Assembly (NCBI GenBank): GCA_022393335.1
Contig: JAJEKB010020536.1
Location: forward strand, 34,143-98,142
Reading direction: 5' to 3'
DNA length: 64,000 bases
Origin: Macrotrachela quadricornifera
Lineage: Eukaryota; Rotifera; Eurotatoria; Philodinida; Philodinidae
Shown: positions 50,756-61,889 of the stretch, in pieces
Layout: each line of letters begins with the position of its first letter
Numbering within the stretch: position 1 is the first letter of the stretch
Translations under genes and position numbers: made by a program
The notes under the pieces: model-generated
Told to the model about the DNA's origin: nothing
Databases searched by the model: none
The model's input: the letters and a program-made list of their open reading frames with translations, nothing else

Positions 50756-51053
50756 TATCTCTTTCACGACGATTCGATTTTTTTATGGGAATAACTTCAG
50801 TATATCAATTTTCATGCATGCTCATGCTCGATAAATGTACTCATTGATATTTTCGATGTATGTAAAGCATCCACATTCGTCACCAGGATTTTTCTAAAAA
50901 CGTTTACGATGTTGTTTTACCCTATCCTCTTTTCTTCTGTGATACATAGGATTCTTCTGACTTGTCCAAACATGCATATATAAATGCATACATCCTCCTA
51001 GTTAAAGTAATGAGAATAAACTAAACCCACATTTTTCAAAATTTGCAGTTTAC

Positions 51054-51374
51054 ATGCTATTCGAAGAAATAGATACGGAGGAAAATAGTAGCTCACAGAG
51101 TGATGTAAGCAATTTGGATGACGGTAATGATAATGTGGATTCACAAGTCTGGAGCGAAATAGAATCAGAATCGGATACTGAATTCTCGGAGAATTATGGA
51201 ATGGTAGAAAAAGTACCGATAATTTCGAAAGAAAGTACGATCAATTCTGTCGATTGCTATCGATATTTCATCACGGATGAAATTATTTATCTTATGATTT
51301 ATGAAACTAATCGATATGCAGAGCAACACATCCAAACGCAGAAGCATAGCAAACAGTCGAAAACTCTTCGGTGA
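51054..51374 (+). pseudogene. piggyBac transposase N-terminal relic
   Basis: 106 codons: an acidic Ser-rich start (EEIDTEENSSSQSDVSNLDD, then SEIESESDTEFSE) and then YFITDEIIYLMIYETNRYAE, the conserved opening of the DDE_Tnp_1_7 domain. The frame stops at TLR and is followed directly by a foldback repeat (51405-51715). The catalytic DDD core is absent, so it cannot transpose itself. Confidence 0.7.
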
Positions 51375-51404
51375 CGACCAACTACTAATAAAGAAATCAG
51401 AACT

Positions 51405-51715
51405 AGGACGAAAGTACATGTACTTGTATTTGTTGTACTTTTTCAAGTAAAAAGTAAACACTTGTGCTTTCAAAAATGTATTTGTACTTGATTTTTAAAA
51501 GTACAAGTACAATACTTTATACTTAAATACTCGTACTTTCAAGTACAAAAAGTACTAATAATAGTTTTAATACTTGAAAGTACGAGTCTTTAAGTATAAA
51601 GTATTGTACTTGTACTTTCAGAAAAATACTTGTACTTTTAAAAATCAAGTACAAGTACATTTTTGAAAGTACATGTTAAATACTTTTACTTGTTGTACTT
51701 GTACTCGTCTTAGCT
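51405..51715. mobile_element. Near-perfect palindrome built of AAGTAC/GTACTT words
   Basis: About 150 bp arms mirror around about 51560. Both arms are runs of GTACTTG, AAGTACAAGTAC and TACTTTAT-type words; the loop is only about 25 bp. Low complexity as well as palindromic. Flanked by ACTAGGACGAAAG and TACTCGTCTTAGC. Confidence 0.75.
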
Positions 51716-51832
51716 CTGTTTGCAAGGAAGTGTAAAACTTGAAAGGTTCTTTGCTGAGCACAGATTTGATAAAAAAAAATATTTTGTTTTAGAATGTAGA
51801 CAATAACACTAATAATGAAGATGAATGTATAG

Positions 51833-52054
51833 ATGCTGAAAATGCTTGTACAAGTGCAAAAAAAGGAAAGTTATAATGGAATGAGCGTGTACTCAACTGT
51901 TGCTGATCAAGACAAATACAAATTTTTCAAAATAAATCTTAATGGAGTTCAAAAATTTATACATAAGCAGACTGCTGCTTGGATTTTTACTAAAAAGAAT
52001 AATCGTTTATCATCCGACAGATTGATACCTGTTGAACAAACTAATAAACAATAA
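51833..52054 (+). pseudogene. Short ORF, unknown, coding-like
   Basis: 73 codons. The central part DQDKYKFFKINLNGVQKFIH, then TAAWIFTKKNNRLSSDRLIPV, has the look of a short DNA-binding or leader domain seen in uncharacterised invertebrate proteins (a hydrophobic strand, then SSDRL-V). An acceptor-like TTTTGTTTTAG precedes it at 51793. Probably the last exon of a gene whose front was lost to the nearby repeats. Function unknown. Confidence 0.35.
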
Positions 52055-53355
52055 TTAAAAGATTTACAAATTTTTGTTTAGTACTGAATATTGTGTGTTG
52101 TATCGGTAATGTCATCAGTTATTTTTCATTTTTTTTTGTTCTTATATATTCTTTTCTGATTACTTCTTTTATCTCTCTTCTTCCCTCTCTGCTATTAAAA
52201 CGTATACTGTATATTTTGATTATATAACAATTAGAAAGCTTTGAAAAGAGCCGGAATGTATCGAACGACATTTCATTTATTCAAATTCTAAATAATATTG
52301 ATAGTCTCATGTAAAAACTCATATTGGTCAAAAAATTGCATATTATTTGCTAGCTCAGCGGATTTTTTATTTCACTTTCAACATAATAATATGACTAAAC
52401 AAGGATTACTATGAAATGCGATGAATAACTGATAATTTTACTCATTAACAAGCAATATTTATCATTACAACATGATGTTATTGCAATGTCATAAGAGCTA
52501 TAAAAATTTTTTACTCGATATAATATACTTGATATGATTTTAATAATATTCTTTCAATTAGCATCTACATAAAAAACGCAGTCAGATTGTCTTGTAAGAT
52601 CACTTGAACAGAATCCAAATGTAATCCGTTACACTTGAATAATTGAGAATTATTTGACCTAATTGGAAGCGAGTAGCAATATTTTGATGAATCTTTTCTC
52701 TGGTTTACTAATCTCTGTTGTGTGTACAATTATTTACAGAATTATTCTGAATGTAAAATGACTTATTTATCTTCAGAATGTTAAATACAACTTGCTATGA
52801 AATATTAACCAGCTTGATACCAACGTATTTACTTCATTTAGTTGAAAATATACTACAATCTCAGAAAAAAAAAATCAATTTTATGAGGTCATTTAAATTA
52901 TTTGAAGAATATGGGAATGTCCGAATGGGTTTTTCCCCCTTGGATTTATCTATCCTGTCGTTTCATAAATATACATATGAATATCTATACAAATGCGGAA
53001 CTTTCTCTCTCGTAGATATTATCCTTCTTTCGCTCTGTTGATTGAGATTGTTTTCTCGGTTATAAACGCTGAATGCTAAAACACGAAATGGATGCAAATA
53101 AAGTAGTTCTTAGAAGATAACACATTTTGTTGTGGAGATAACAACATTATATTGGATAAAATCTTAACCATTTTGTTTACTTTCTTTCCTTCATGAATGT
53201 CTTGTTTACTTCCTTGTCGTCATATGTCAACATGATTCATGGCCTTGATAATAGTTCCCACTAAGATAGAGAGGATACTATGTATATATATATCTTTTCA
53301 CACATACACTAAGAAAAAGAAATAAAATACTTTGTTTGTCTCAATAAACATAAAT
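52055..53355. other. AT-rich intergenic
   Basis: One 87-codon ORF (52778-53041) is not supported by motif or splice context. No other structure seen. Confidence 0.4.
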
Positions 53356-54216
53356 ATGTCGGTTCTTCCACGTATAGTAAGTATTCAATCATTTGGTAAG
53401 AATGTAAATTTAAAACATGATTGTATAAATTAGTTGATATTGTTTGTTATAATATGGGTAAATTACAGCAACACTTCCATAATTACTATTCAATCGAAAA
53501 GAAGTGAATCAACACATGAAGGAGATTCTGATGTAGTTGTAAAACCACAACGCTATGTGAAATGCGAGGAAAGCAAAGTCATGAGTGAAGTTGAACTGAG
53601 ACAGTGTATTAATAATACAAATGTTATTCAACTCAATGTTGGTGGTGAAATTATGATGACAACTCGTGAAACACTTACTCAATCTCCAAAATCAATTCTT
53701 TCAATAATGTTTAATGGTGATTGGGAACAAAGATTACCCATGGATAAGAAAGAAAATATTTTTTTAGATTTTAATCCAATTCTTTTTCGTCATTTACTTG
53801 ATCAATTACAAATATTAGATAAAAATAATAAAAATAACTTTTATCCTCCTTCTCAACCATCACTTATTGAACCTTTTAAAAAAATGCTAAACAAATTAAA
53901 TCTTAATCAATTTGCTCCATTAGAAAATAATATTATTACTTTTAATGTCGGTGGTCAAATTATTACAAATCAACGTAAAACATTTAATCAAATATCTACT
54001 TCTGCTTTGGGTAATATTGTTACATCTTCAAAAGTTACAAAATTCAATAACAGAAGTAACGTTTTCCTTGATTATGATCCAAAATTATATCAACATTTGA
54101 TGGAACGATTGAGAAAAAAGTCATCTAAAGAAATCTGTTATTTAGATCAATTATCATATCAAGAAAACATTTTTTTCAAAAAACTTTTTCCTGATTTGGA
54201 TATTTGTCGTAAGTAA
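53356..54216 (+). CDS. Tandem BTB/T1-domain protein with N-terminal hydrophobic anchor
   Basis: Exon 1 53356-53376 (MSVLPRI), a 57 nt intron (GTAAGT...AATTAG), then exon 2 from 53434, read in phase, give 267 aa. The junction forms MSVLPRILILFVIIWVNYS, a signal anchor or signal peptide. Two K+-channel-tetramerisation-type BTB domains follow: VIQLNVGGEIMMTTRETL with FLDFNPILFRHLLDQLQ (about 70-135), and IITFNVGGQIITNQRKTF with FLDYDPKLYQHLMERLR (about 173-235). T1 domains assemble into tetramers or pentamers and, in KCTD proteins, act in the cytosol. A hydrophobic N-terminus on such a protein is unusual. The 3' end TGTC|GTAAGTA could be a donor with a further exon, or the stop just after it is real. 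Confidence 0.75.
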
Positions 54217-54321
54217 AATATATTTTGTATTCATAGAATTAGATTTTTATTTTTTTACATAACGAAGTACTTTTGTAATAAGATTTCCTAGCTACATAGA
54301 AAATTAATATTATGTCGTACA

Positions 54322-54570
54322 TACAATGGTCTATTTGATTTCAGATTGAATTCAAAAAAAAATATTCAACTCAATTTAGAATTGAATTGCAGGGACAATG
54401 GGACTTCATCGGACCACATAGGACTTTATGAAAGACCCATGAAGTCCTATGTAGTCTTATTAAGTGCCATAGTCCCATTATACCCATAAGGGTGTGGGAA
54501 AAGATAAGATGAGTTTTTTTTTCTTTTAGAATTCAATCTGAAATCGAAAAGACCATAGACCCATGTCGTA
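54322..54570. mobile_element. Foldback element, about 250 bp
   Basis: Outer arms TGGTCTATTTGATTTCAGAT with TGAATTC (54329-54355) and the complement at 54530-54562. An inner GGGACTTCATxGGxC / ATGAAGTCCTATGTAGTC palindrome lies at 54405-54475. No ORF. Confidence 0.6.
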
Positions 54571-56051
54571 GATAAATTATACATACATAAAGGTCTAATT
54601 TTATTTAATCTATATAAAATGAATCGATTATTTGTAACATGATCAATTATTTAATTCGTTCGAATTTTTAGTTTGACATTCTAATTCATGAGAAATTATG
54701 AAAAAATTATATGAACAATAATTTTTTATTGATAGCGTAAAAATAAAATATTCTAATTCAAATAAAATGGAAATTTGACAAAAAGAAAAAGAATAGTAGT
54801 AATAATAAATATAATAAACTTAAAAAATATTTTTCAATTGAAAAACAATAAAAATTAGTTGTTTTCTTGAAAAATGTTAATACTTAAAAATTTCGACATT
54901 TCTACTGTTTTTAGTAATTATAAAATTACATTAGCTTATGTTCCAAATGCTTAGCAGATTATTTAAACAGAAATACTTTCTGTTTATTTGAATATGCATT
55001 CAAAATGAAATATAAATTTACCATTTTCTTTTTTTGTAAAAGATATATCTTTTCTACAACATCATATTTATTTTTAATATCAAATTGAGTGATATCAAAC
55101 GCTCTTATACATATCTTTAGAATATCGATATAAAAGAATATAAGATGCATATCTATCAAATAAGTTTTGAGAAGTTTATAATTGTCTAATTTGAGTTTGA
55201 ATGTAAGTAAAATTTTGAAAAGTCAGTATTTTTTTTGAAAATAAATAAAAAAATTCAAAACAGAACTATACTGTGAAGTAGCCAAAGATAATTAAGGACT
55301 TATTTTAGTTAATCTATGAATTTTAAATGAGACACACATTCCACTATAAAATAGCTACGGATAAGGCAAAAGAACTTTTGGCTGACAGGGATGTGAATAA
55401 CGCTTATAGAAAATGATGTTACATAGGATACAATAACAGGAGACGTTTGGTAGAAGAAAGTGTTATAGGACATATTGATCAATCGACGCTGAAAGCAAAG
55501 TAGCCAAATATGCCACATCGCCAGAGTGAAGATAAGAACATACGGTTTTACAAAGAATTTATTTGCAGAATTTTCATGAGTTGCCTAACTCAAGTTCGGA
55601 TATAAATTAAGCGTCGAAAGTTTGATGTTACTTCGAAAATAAATCAAATTAGTGTTTTTCTCTTAGAACGACAAAGTGGCAAAAGATAATTTTTTATGTC
55701 AATTATAATTGTAATTGAACTGAAGACTATTTCACTAAAATATCCAAAAACCTTAGAATACTTTAAATCAAATGAAAACTTTTATTAAATTACGTCAGGA
55801 AAGCAAAACATTAGTATTATCTAAGTTTATTATTGTATTTTATAGAATAATTTTACTATAATGATTGATAACTGAAAACTGTTATTAAAATCTACAACAA
55901 ATAAAAAATTGCATTTAAATGCTCATCGGTGTAAAAGTACTTTGTCTATATAAGCAATTTTTTAAATCGGTATCACATTGTAAGAGCTCGTTGTGATGCT
56001 TGAAAAGATGCAATCCATGCACGTTTTTAATACGTTCTTATATGGTTAAAT

Positions 56052-56655
56052 GGTTGGCCATTCATTTCGTCTCCTACTTTGCGTCCCATTGCACTACGTT
56101 CCATTTATTTTGTCTCACGTTCATTTTGTCCCAAAATCATGTCGTCTCCTTTCATATCGTCCTATACATTTTGTTCAATGCTTTTCATTTCAAATTCAAT
56201 TTGTCTCGTACACTATGTTCTTCTATAGTTTTGTAACTTCAAATGGATTTTGGATCTAACAATATTCCCACTGCGGTCTTACTTACCACGTAACTCTTCT
56301 CTTTTGTTATTTACCTAAGCGATGCTATTCGTACAACTTAATAGATGATATTGAAATTTTGAAGAGTAAAAAAGGAAAACTGATTTTCTATCCTGGTGGT
56401 TTTATTTACACGGAACAGCATGTGACTAATGAAAAACATATTTTTCGATGTGAAAACCGCGACTGCAAGAGTAAGTGCTAATAATGGGACTCTTCCAATT
56501 TCAGTTGGATTTTTAACTATTTTCAGATTGTTGTCGAGACAAAATAAGTTTGGGACAAGCTGGTTGTGGGACAAGGTGATTCTTGGACAAAATGAAAGGG
56601 GACGATATGAATGAGACAACATGAGCGTGAGACGAAATGATAGGATGCCCTGAAA
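56052..56655. mobile_element. Foldback whose arms are (CATTTTGTCCC)-like subrepeats
   Basis: The left arm (about 56052-56225) is a string of CATTTCGTCTCC, TTTGCGTCCC, ATTTTGTCTCAC, CATTTTGTCCC and ATCGTCC words every 15-20 bp. The right arm (56530-56640) has GAGACAAAAT, GGGACAAG, GGACAAAATG, GGGACGATATG and GAGACGAAATG in the opposite sense. The middle is about 300 bp, no ORF. Confidence 0.6.
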
Positions 56656-57512
56656 TATTAGAAATATAAGCAAAAAATTCTAGTTGATCATTATAGCCAA
56701 TATACTCATCGTGTCCTCTATGGGAACTGAATCATTTTTTTGAAATTAATGTCAAGCGTCGAATTTTGTGCAGCTTGAAATTTGTAGCATCAATTATAAC
56801 TCAGCATGTATTATCATCTGAATCCTAGCCTACAGATGGAAGGAGTAACGAACCAAAATATTTAGCAATTTTATCTATGTACCGGTTTAGATAAACAGAT
56901 TATGCTTTTATCAATTGGGAAATGGAGCAATTCGTATTTCTTTGTTTTTAATTCACATGTATTGGTAGGAGAATATGTCTCACAACGAAAGAATCATTCT
57001 TAATTTTATTTTGAGCTTCGACCAAGCACTGAACCGTTAATATTAATCAAAAAACGAGCAATAGACAGCATTATATCATGGACGATTAGTTAACATTACT
57101 TTACTAATTAACTGATAATGGATGAGAATAAATTTTGTCCTTTGCTGTTTTCAATAAGTAAAAGATATTTCTCGTAAATAAGCAGATACTATAATGGTGG
57201 TGCTGAAGGTATAGTAGAGCATTTTGAATTTTAGGGAAATATTTTGTAGAGAACGATCAAGCAATTCTAGTAAGAATTCTTTTTAACTATTTTCAAACCC
57301 TATTTATGTAAAATTTAGTGTAATTTGACATATGAGATCCTGACAAATTCATTTATATAATGTCACAAATTGAAAAATATAAAATCTTTTAAGATCAAAA
57401 CTTGTTTAGTTTTTAGTATAAGAAGAATATTTGCTAATAGTTTTATCGACGAGAATACGACATCTGTTTAATAATAATAATGATTTTGTTTTCATTTGTT
57501 CATTCATTTATA

Positions 57513-58661
57513 GACATTCCTGATATAACATTAAATGCACGATGGACGCAGAATGGTGTGGCTGTAGCTGGAAGTCACGGATCTGGCAGTGCCTCCAATC
57601 AACTTTCCTACCCTCATGGTCTTTTTGTTGATGCTAATCAAACGATAGTCATCGCTGACTTCAGCAATGATCGTATCATCCAATGGGAAATAGGTGATAA
57701 GAACGGAAAAGTGGCAGCTGGTGGTCATGGCAAAGGAAATCGGTTGGATCAGTTGTCTGAGCCAACTGATGTATTAATCGAGAAAGAGACAGATCGTCTC
57801 ATTATCTGTGATCGAGGAAATCGACGAATTATGCGATGGTCTCGTCGTAACAACACTACTCAAGGAGAAATCCTTATCAACAACACCCTGTGTCAAGGAT
57901 TGGCCATTGATAATCAAAAAAATCTTTATATCTCAGACACCGAAAAACATGAAGTAAGAAAATATCGTTTAGGAGATAAGAATGGCACACTCGTAGCTGG
58001 TGGCCATGGAAAAGGCAATAATCTCAATCAGCTCAACGAGCCAAGATACATATTTGTCGATCAACAACAGACTGTTTACATTTCCGACAGCCACAATCAT
58101 CGTGTAGTGAAATGGAATAATGGTGCAACAGAAGGAATCGTTGTTGCTGGAAACCAAAACACAGGGAAGGCCGTAACACAATCATATAGTCCTCAAGGAC
58201 TTTTTGTTGACGCATTAGGTACCCTTTATGTGGGAGATTCGGAAAACAATACAGTGATGCGTTGGCCCAAAGGAGCGAAGCAAGGCACTATTATTGTAGG
58301 CGGAAATGGTCAAGGACGAGAAGCAAATCAGTTCAACGGTGTTGGAGGTTTGTCTTTTGATCGTCATGGCAATCTCTATGTCGTGGATTGGGCAAATCAT
58401 CGAGTCCAACGTTTTTTTCTCGAGGGTGAGTTTGATCGTGACCTTTTTTGTTCTTTTCCAATCCGACTATGTCCAGTTATGCATGACACGACATTTCCGT
58501 CCAACATAAGTAAAGCCTATAGTAATAATCAATTTTTCACATGTCTTCCGGCAAAGAGATGTGAGCGGTACGGTTATATCGATCATCATCGTAGGTATTT
58601 GTGTTCGAGTGACTTCACTACTAATCTGATTGTTACATGGCTAGCTTTGGTCGCTCATTAG
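57513..58661 (+). CDS. Third NHL beta-propeller protein (5' exons not found)
   Basis: The main exon starts after an acceptor (TTCATTTATAG, 57512) at DIPDITLNARWTQNG, which aligns with TDIPSNARWNTNG of the duplicated NHL genes; the ATG at 57480 lies in the intron and is not the start. NHL blades run to RVQRFFLE, with GGHGKGNRLDQLSEP, YISDTEKHEVRKYRLGD and YVGDSENNTVMRWPKG among them, and the conserved Cys (TLCQGL). At 58426-58476 there is a likely 51 nt intron (GTGAGTTT...ATGTCCAG) with no stop and a length divisible by three; skipping it joins FFLEG to VMHDTTFPSNISK. The tail is Cys-containing (FFTCLPAKRC, RYLCSSDF) and ends in LIVTWLALVAH, possibly a GPI-type signal. No Cys-rich head was located upstream. 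Diverged from copies A and B, so an older paralogue. Confidence 0.75.
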   Translation, partial: DIPDITLNARWTQNGVAVAGSHGSGSASNQLSYPHGLFVDANQTIVIADFSNDRIIQWEIGDKNGKVAAGGHGKGNRLDQLSEPTDVLIEKETDRLIICDRGNRRIMRWSRRNNTTQGEILINNTLCQGLAIDNQKNLYISDTEKHEVRKYRLGDKNGTLVAGGHGKGNNLNQLNEPRYIFVDQQQTVYISDSHNHRVVKWNNGATEGIVVAGNQNTGKAVTQSYSPQGLFVDALGTLYVGDSENNTVMRWPKGAKQGTIIVGGNGQGREANQFNGVGGLSFDRHGNLYVVDWANHRVQRFFLEGEFDRDLFCSFPIRLCPVMHDTTFPSNISKAYSNNQFFTCLPAKRCERYGYIDHHRRYLCSSDFTTNLIVTWLALVAH

Positions 58662-61361
58662 TTCGACAAGCCTATTATATTGAAGTACTATTACAATGAT
58701 GCCGTGAGACACGATACTTCGTGAAAAAAAGTACATTAAAGTCATTCATATCCGACGAAAAATTTTTATGCAAATGAACTAATCAACTAAAAGAACAATG
58801 AAAATGTTGTTCGGCTATATGAACAAAATCGTATTCATTGTGAATGTGACCGTAATTGAGTTTGTGACTATGATTGCTGGTTTTCTTTACGCAAATATTC
58901 ACAAACAAATCCGAAAACTGTCGACAACTTTTACATTATACGACTAGTTCCGTGTAACATCTTCTCAATGTCATTGAGCGATGATAGGAGCATTAGATAA
59001 ACGCATTAGCTGTTCGGAATCTTTGATTCCAGACGACTTTAGCTAAACTTAGAGAAACTATCCGAATCTTCAAATTATACTGTTCAAAAATTTAAATGAA
59101 TATTTTGTCAAGTTCATCGATTTAGTGGATAGCTCCTGGCAAAATAGTACATATGATTTCATGTGTTCTCAGTAAGAAAGCTTAATTTTCGAATTTTCAT
59201 GTCTGAAGTTCACTCCTAAAGCTTGCAGCTTTAGTTTGAATCTCCAAAAATTCTATTCACATTCATAGTTCAGCGTAATAATTATGGGAAGTTCATATGA
59301 GACATACATATTTAGTTCATCAAAAATCTTTATGATAATCTTTTACTGAGAATTATATTATTTAACTGAAAAGAATTAAGGACTTTTATCACAAACACAT
59401 GCAGTATATGCAAACTACTTCCTATATCTATAATACATAACCTTTCGTCCCTATCTTAGACATACTTTCAAATGAGCATCGAACGTTATCATTATATTTT
59501 ATACAGCATTCGACACAATATATATCGTCTCTTTTATGGTTCGAAGCATCTAAGATAATGTCTAAAGTATTGGAGATTGTGCACATCCCATATAAGAAAC
59601 GGCAACTACTGTTGACACCAAAATTAAACGTAGATGAGTGTACGATCAATTACTGGCTTTGAAATTATTCAACTTCGAAAAACATGCAAAAGAATACATG
59701 AACATGACTTGCGATCTGACGAAATTTGGATTTAGATCTTTTATTTAAATAGAAGAACTTCAGATCTATAGTTCAAGATATAATTCAAATGATTCTCTTA
59801 TGACATTCTAATGCTGAGCAAATAGAATCAAATATTTACATACGCAAATAGTAGGAAATTTTGTTGGTTTTTCACTAAATTTTTGCATCTTCTATCATAA
59901 TAGCTTGACATTTTGATGAAAATCTACCGAAAAGTGAGAAAACATATTGTATTGGTAAACACCGTAGGTCGTCATTTCTTACTAGTCTCGAGTTTTTCAT
60001 TGAACATTCACTCACACTTAATTCTGGCGTCAACTATTATTTAGATCTTTCTCACAGGTCTCATCAGCGCAAGTGAGGGAAAGTGTAGGTATGAATGTGG
60101 AAGTGGTGAAAAAGGAGACTAATAATCACACACACATTTACATTCGTGCGCGCATGAAAATATATAGCGAAAAATGTTTATTAAATGCCAAAAACGAATA
60201 TATTTTCTTGTTGAATCAAATGTTGGGTGTCATGTATAGTCTACATGAACCATATAATAAGATTCCTAAAAGTAGTATATGATCACCCTATGTTTATATC
60301 ATTGTATTGACAAACATTCAACTGTCTTATATTTTTTCTGATCAAACGCAAACCCCATTTCTTTTCACTATATCCAGTGTTTCTGTCAGATTCTATGCCA
60401 GTGATATAAAACAACATCATAATGAATAGAATTTATTTTATACAAATATGTTTAAATGCAAACAAACAAAAAAATAGAAATTTTTTTTTTAATAAAATCT
60501 TAAGGATAAACGCTGTCACTAGACTGCTTTTTTAAAACTTATCATATAATACATGTGAGTCAGATATAAGACCTGGCTATCGATCTATTCAGAAAAAAAT
60601 TGAAGAAATTTCAATGTTTCTTCATTTTATTTCTTTATTCGTGAGTAACATCGTATATTCATTATCCTTAGCAAAGATATTGTTATGTGATAGAAAAACG
60701 AATGAGATAAGTGGTCTAAGTACATAAACTTTCTATCAAGTTTCAAGATATTGCAACTGTATCTAAGACAGCAAATTCAATGACAAAAAACGTTCCAGTA
60801 ATTTCAGCAAAAACCACAGACATCAGTATTGAAACGCCAATTTTTTTTGAAAAACATATCCGCCAACTACTAAGGGAAAGTTTCGTCCGAAAAAAAATTG
60901 ACTATATATTCAAACCAGTAGAAACTTTTTCACTCTTATCCTTTTAATTAAAAATAGATTCTACATTTGACAAAAACTACTCCAATCACTTTCTATTTAT
61001 TAAAATTTAGTATAGAAGAAATATTTAATGTATGATTGTTAACGAGCTAATTTCGAGCTGACATAGATAAGTTTACAATAACAATAGTTCATATCAAGCA
61101 AAATAAGTATAAGATAACCAATAAACTAGAAATTTAAAACTGAAGAGCACAATGTAAGTGATGGCGACATACAAAATGCAAACATATGCACAGTATGATA
61201 TATTATTACAAATACACCGATGTATATATACAGATCTAGAAAGCGTTATAACGATCGTCTGCTTGCTGTTATTAAATAACGTTAATAAAGTTGTGCAATA
61301 TCATATAGTAGTAGTCTGCTGCACTAACTTTTGCTGAAACTTTTAAAAAATAAAATTTGAG
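58662..61361. other. Intergenic, nothing supported
   Basis: AT-rich. ORFs at 59428-59649 (minus) and 60073-60282 (plus) show no motif. No repeat of note. Confidence 0.4.
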
Positions 61362-61889
61362 ATGTTCATAATGTATTCTGCCAGAAGTATGATCCTTCCA
61401 TTCTGCAATGTTGTTACTGTTCAAATGAATTTTTGTGATTTAGACCCTGCTGATGTTGTTTATGGTGGTACCTACCAACTGGTTCATGCTGCTTCAAATA
61501 AAGTTCTCGATATCGCATTTGGGGATACACATGATGGCGCCAATGTTCAAATATGGTTCAGTCACCACGGCTGGAATCAAATGTGGACTATTTATCTGAA
61601 TAGCGATGGTACTGTTAAACTGATTAATCCGGAAAGTAATAAGGTATTGAATGTAGTCGGAAATAATAATTCGGATGGTAGCAACGTTCAAATCGACACA
61701 GATAATGGATCAAATGCACAAAAGTGGCGCCTTGAATTCGTTCAGTATGGAGTATTTAAGTTGATTCATGCGTCCTCTGGCAAAGCACTTGATGTTGCAC
61801 ATGATGCACGAAGCGATGGAGCAAATGTGCAAATTTGGTCGATAAATGATACAATGGCTCAAAAATGGCGACTGGCTCGCTACTCCTAG
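61362..61889 (+). CDS. Ricin-type beta-trefoil lectin-domain protein (carbohydrate-binding only)
   Basis: A single beta-trefoil domain with three homologous repeats: YQLVHAASNKVLDIAFGD ending NQMW; VKLINPESNKVLNVVGN ending AQKW; FKLIHASSGKALDVAHDA ending AQKW. These are the QxW repeats of the family, which bind galactose-type sugars. No catalytic toxin chain is present in this ORF. Residues 9-27 of the unspliced frame are best read as a 57 nt intron (61387-61443, GTATGAT...GATTTAG), in frame and without a stop. Splicing joins MFIMYSAR to NPADVVYGGTYQL and leaves about 156 aa. Without the intron removed, an unexplained Cys-containing insert remains. The start could also be the second ATG (61371). 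Bacterial-type single-domain lectins of this size make transfer possible. Confidence 0.8.
   Translation: MFIMYSARSMILPFCNVVTVQMNFCDLDPADVVYGGTYQLVHAASNKVLDIAFGDTHDGANVQIWFSHHGWNQMWTIYLNSDGTVKLINPESNKVLNVVGNNNSDGSNVQIDTDNGSNAQKWRLEFVQYGVFKLIHASSGKALDVAHDARSDGANVQIWSINDTMAQKWRLARYS
61387..61443 (+). other. Probable 57 nt in-frame intron of the lectin gene
   Basis: GT...AG segment with a pyrimidine-rich body, 19 codons long without a stop. It separates the starting Met exon (25 nt) from the beta-trefoil domain. Confidence 0.6.

Larger units (their letters stand above)
54217..57512. other. Intergenic, with two foldback elements
   Basis: Contains the elements at 54322-54570 and 56052-56655 listed separately. 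The remainder is AT-rich; short ORFs at 54959-55159 and 55309-55518 are not supported. Any upstream exon of the third NHL gene should lie here, but none could be picked out. Confidence 0.4.

Noticed and set aside
59428..59649. Minus ORF with a Cys-containing stretch (DDIYCVECCIKYNDNVRC).
   Set aside because: Coding-looking for about 40 residues, but isolated and without recognisable family or splice sites.
61362..61889. Ricin-like toxin.
   Set aside because: Only the sugar-binding beta-trefoil is present; no catalytic chain is encoded beside it.
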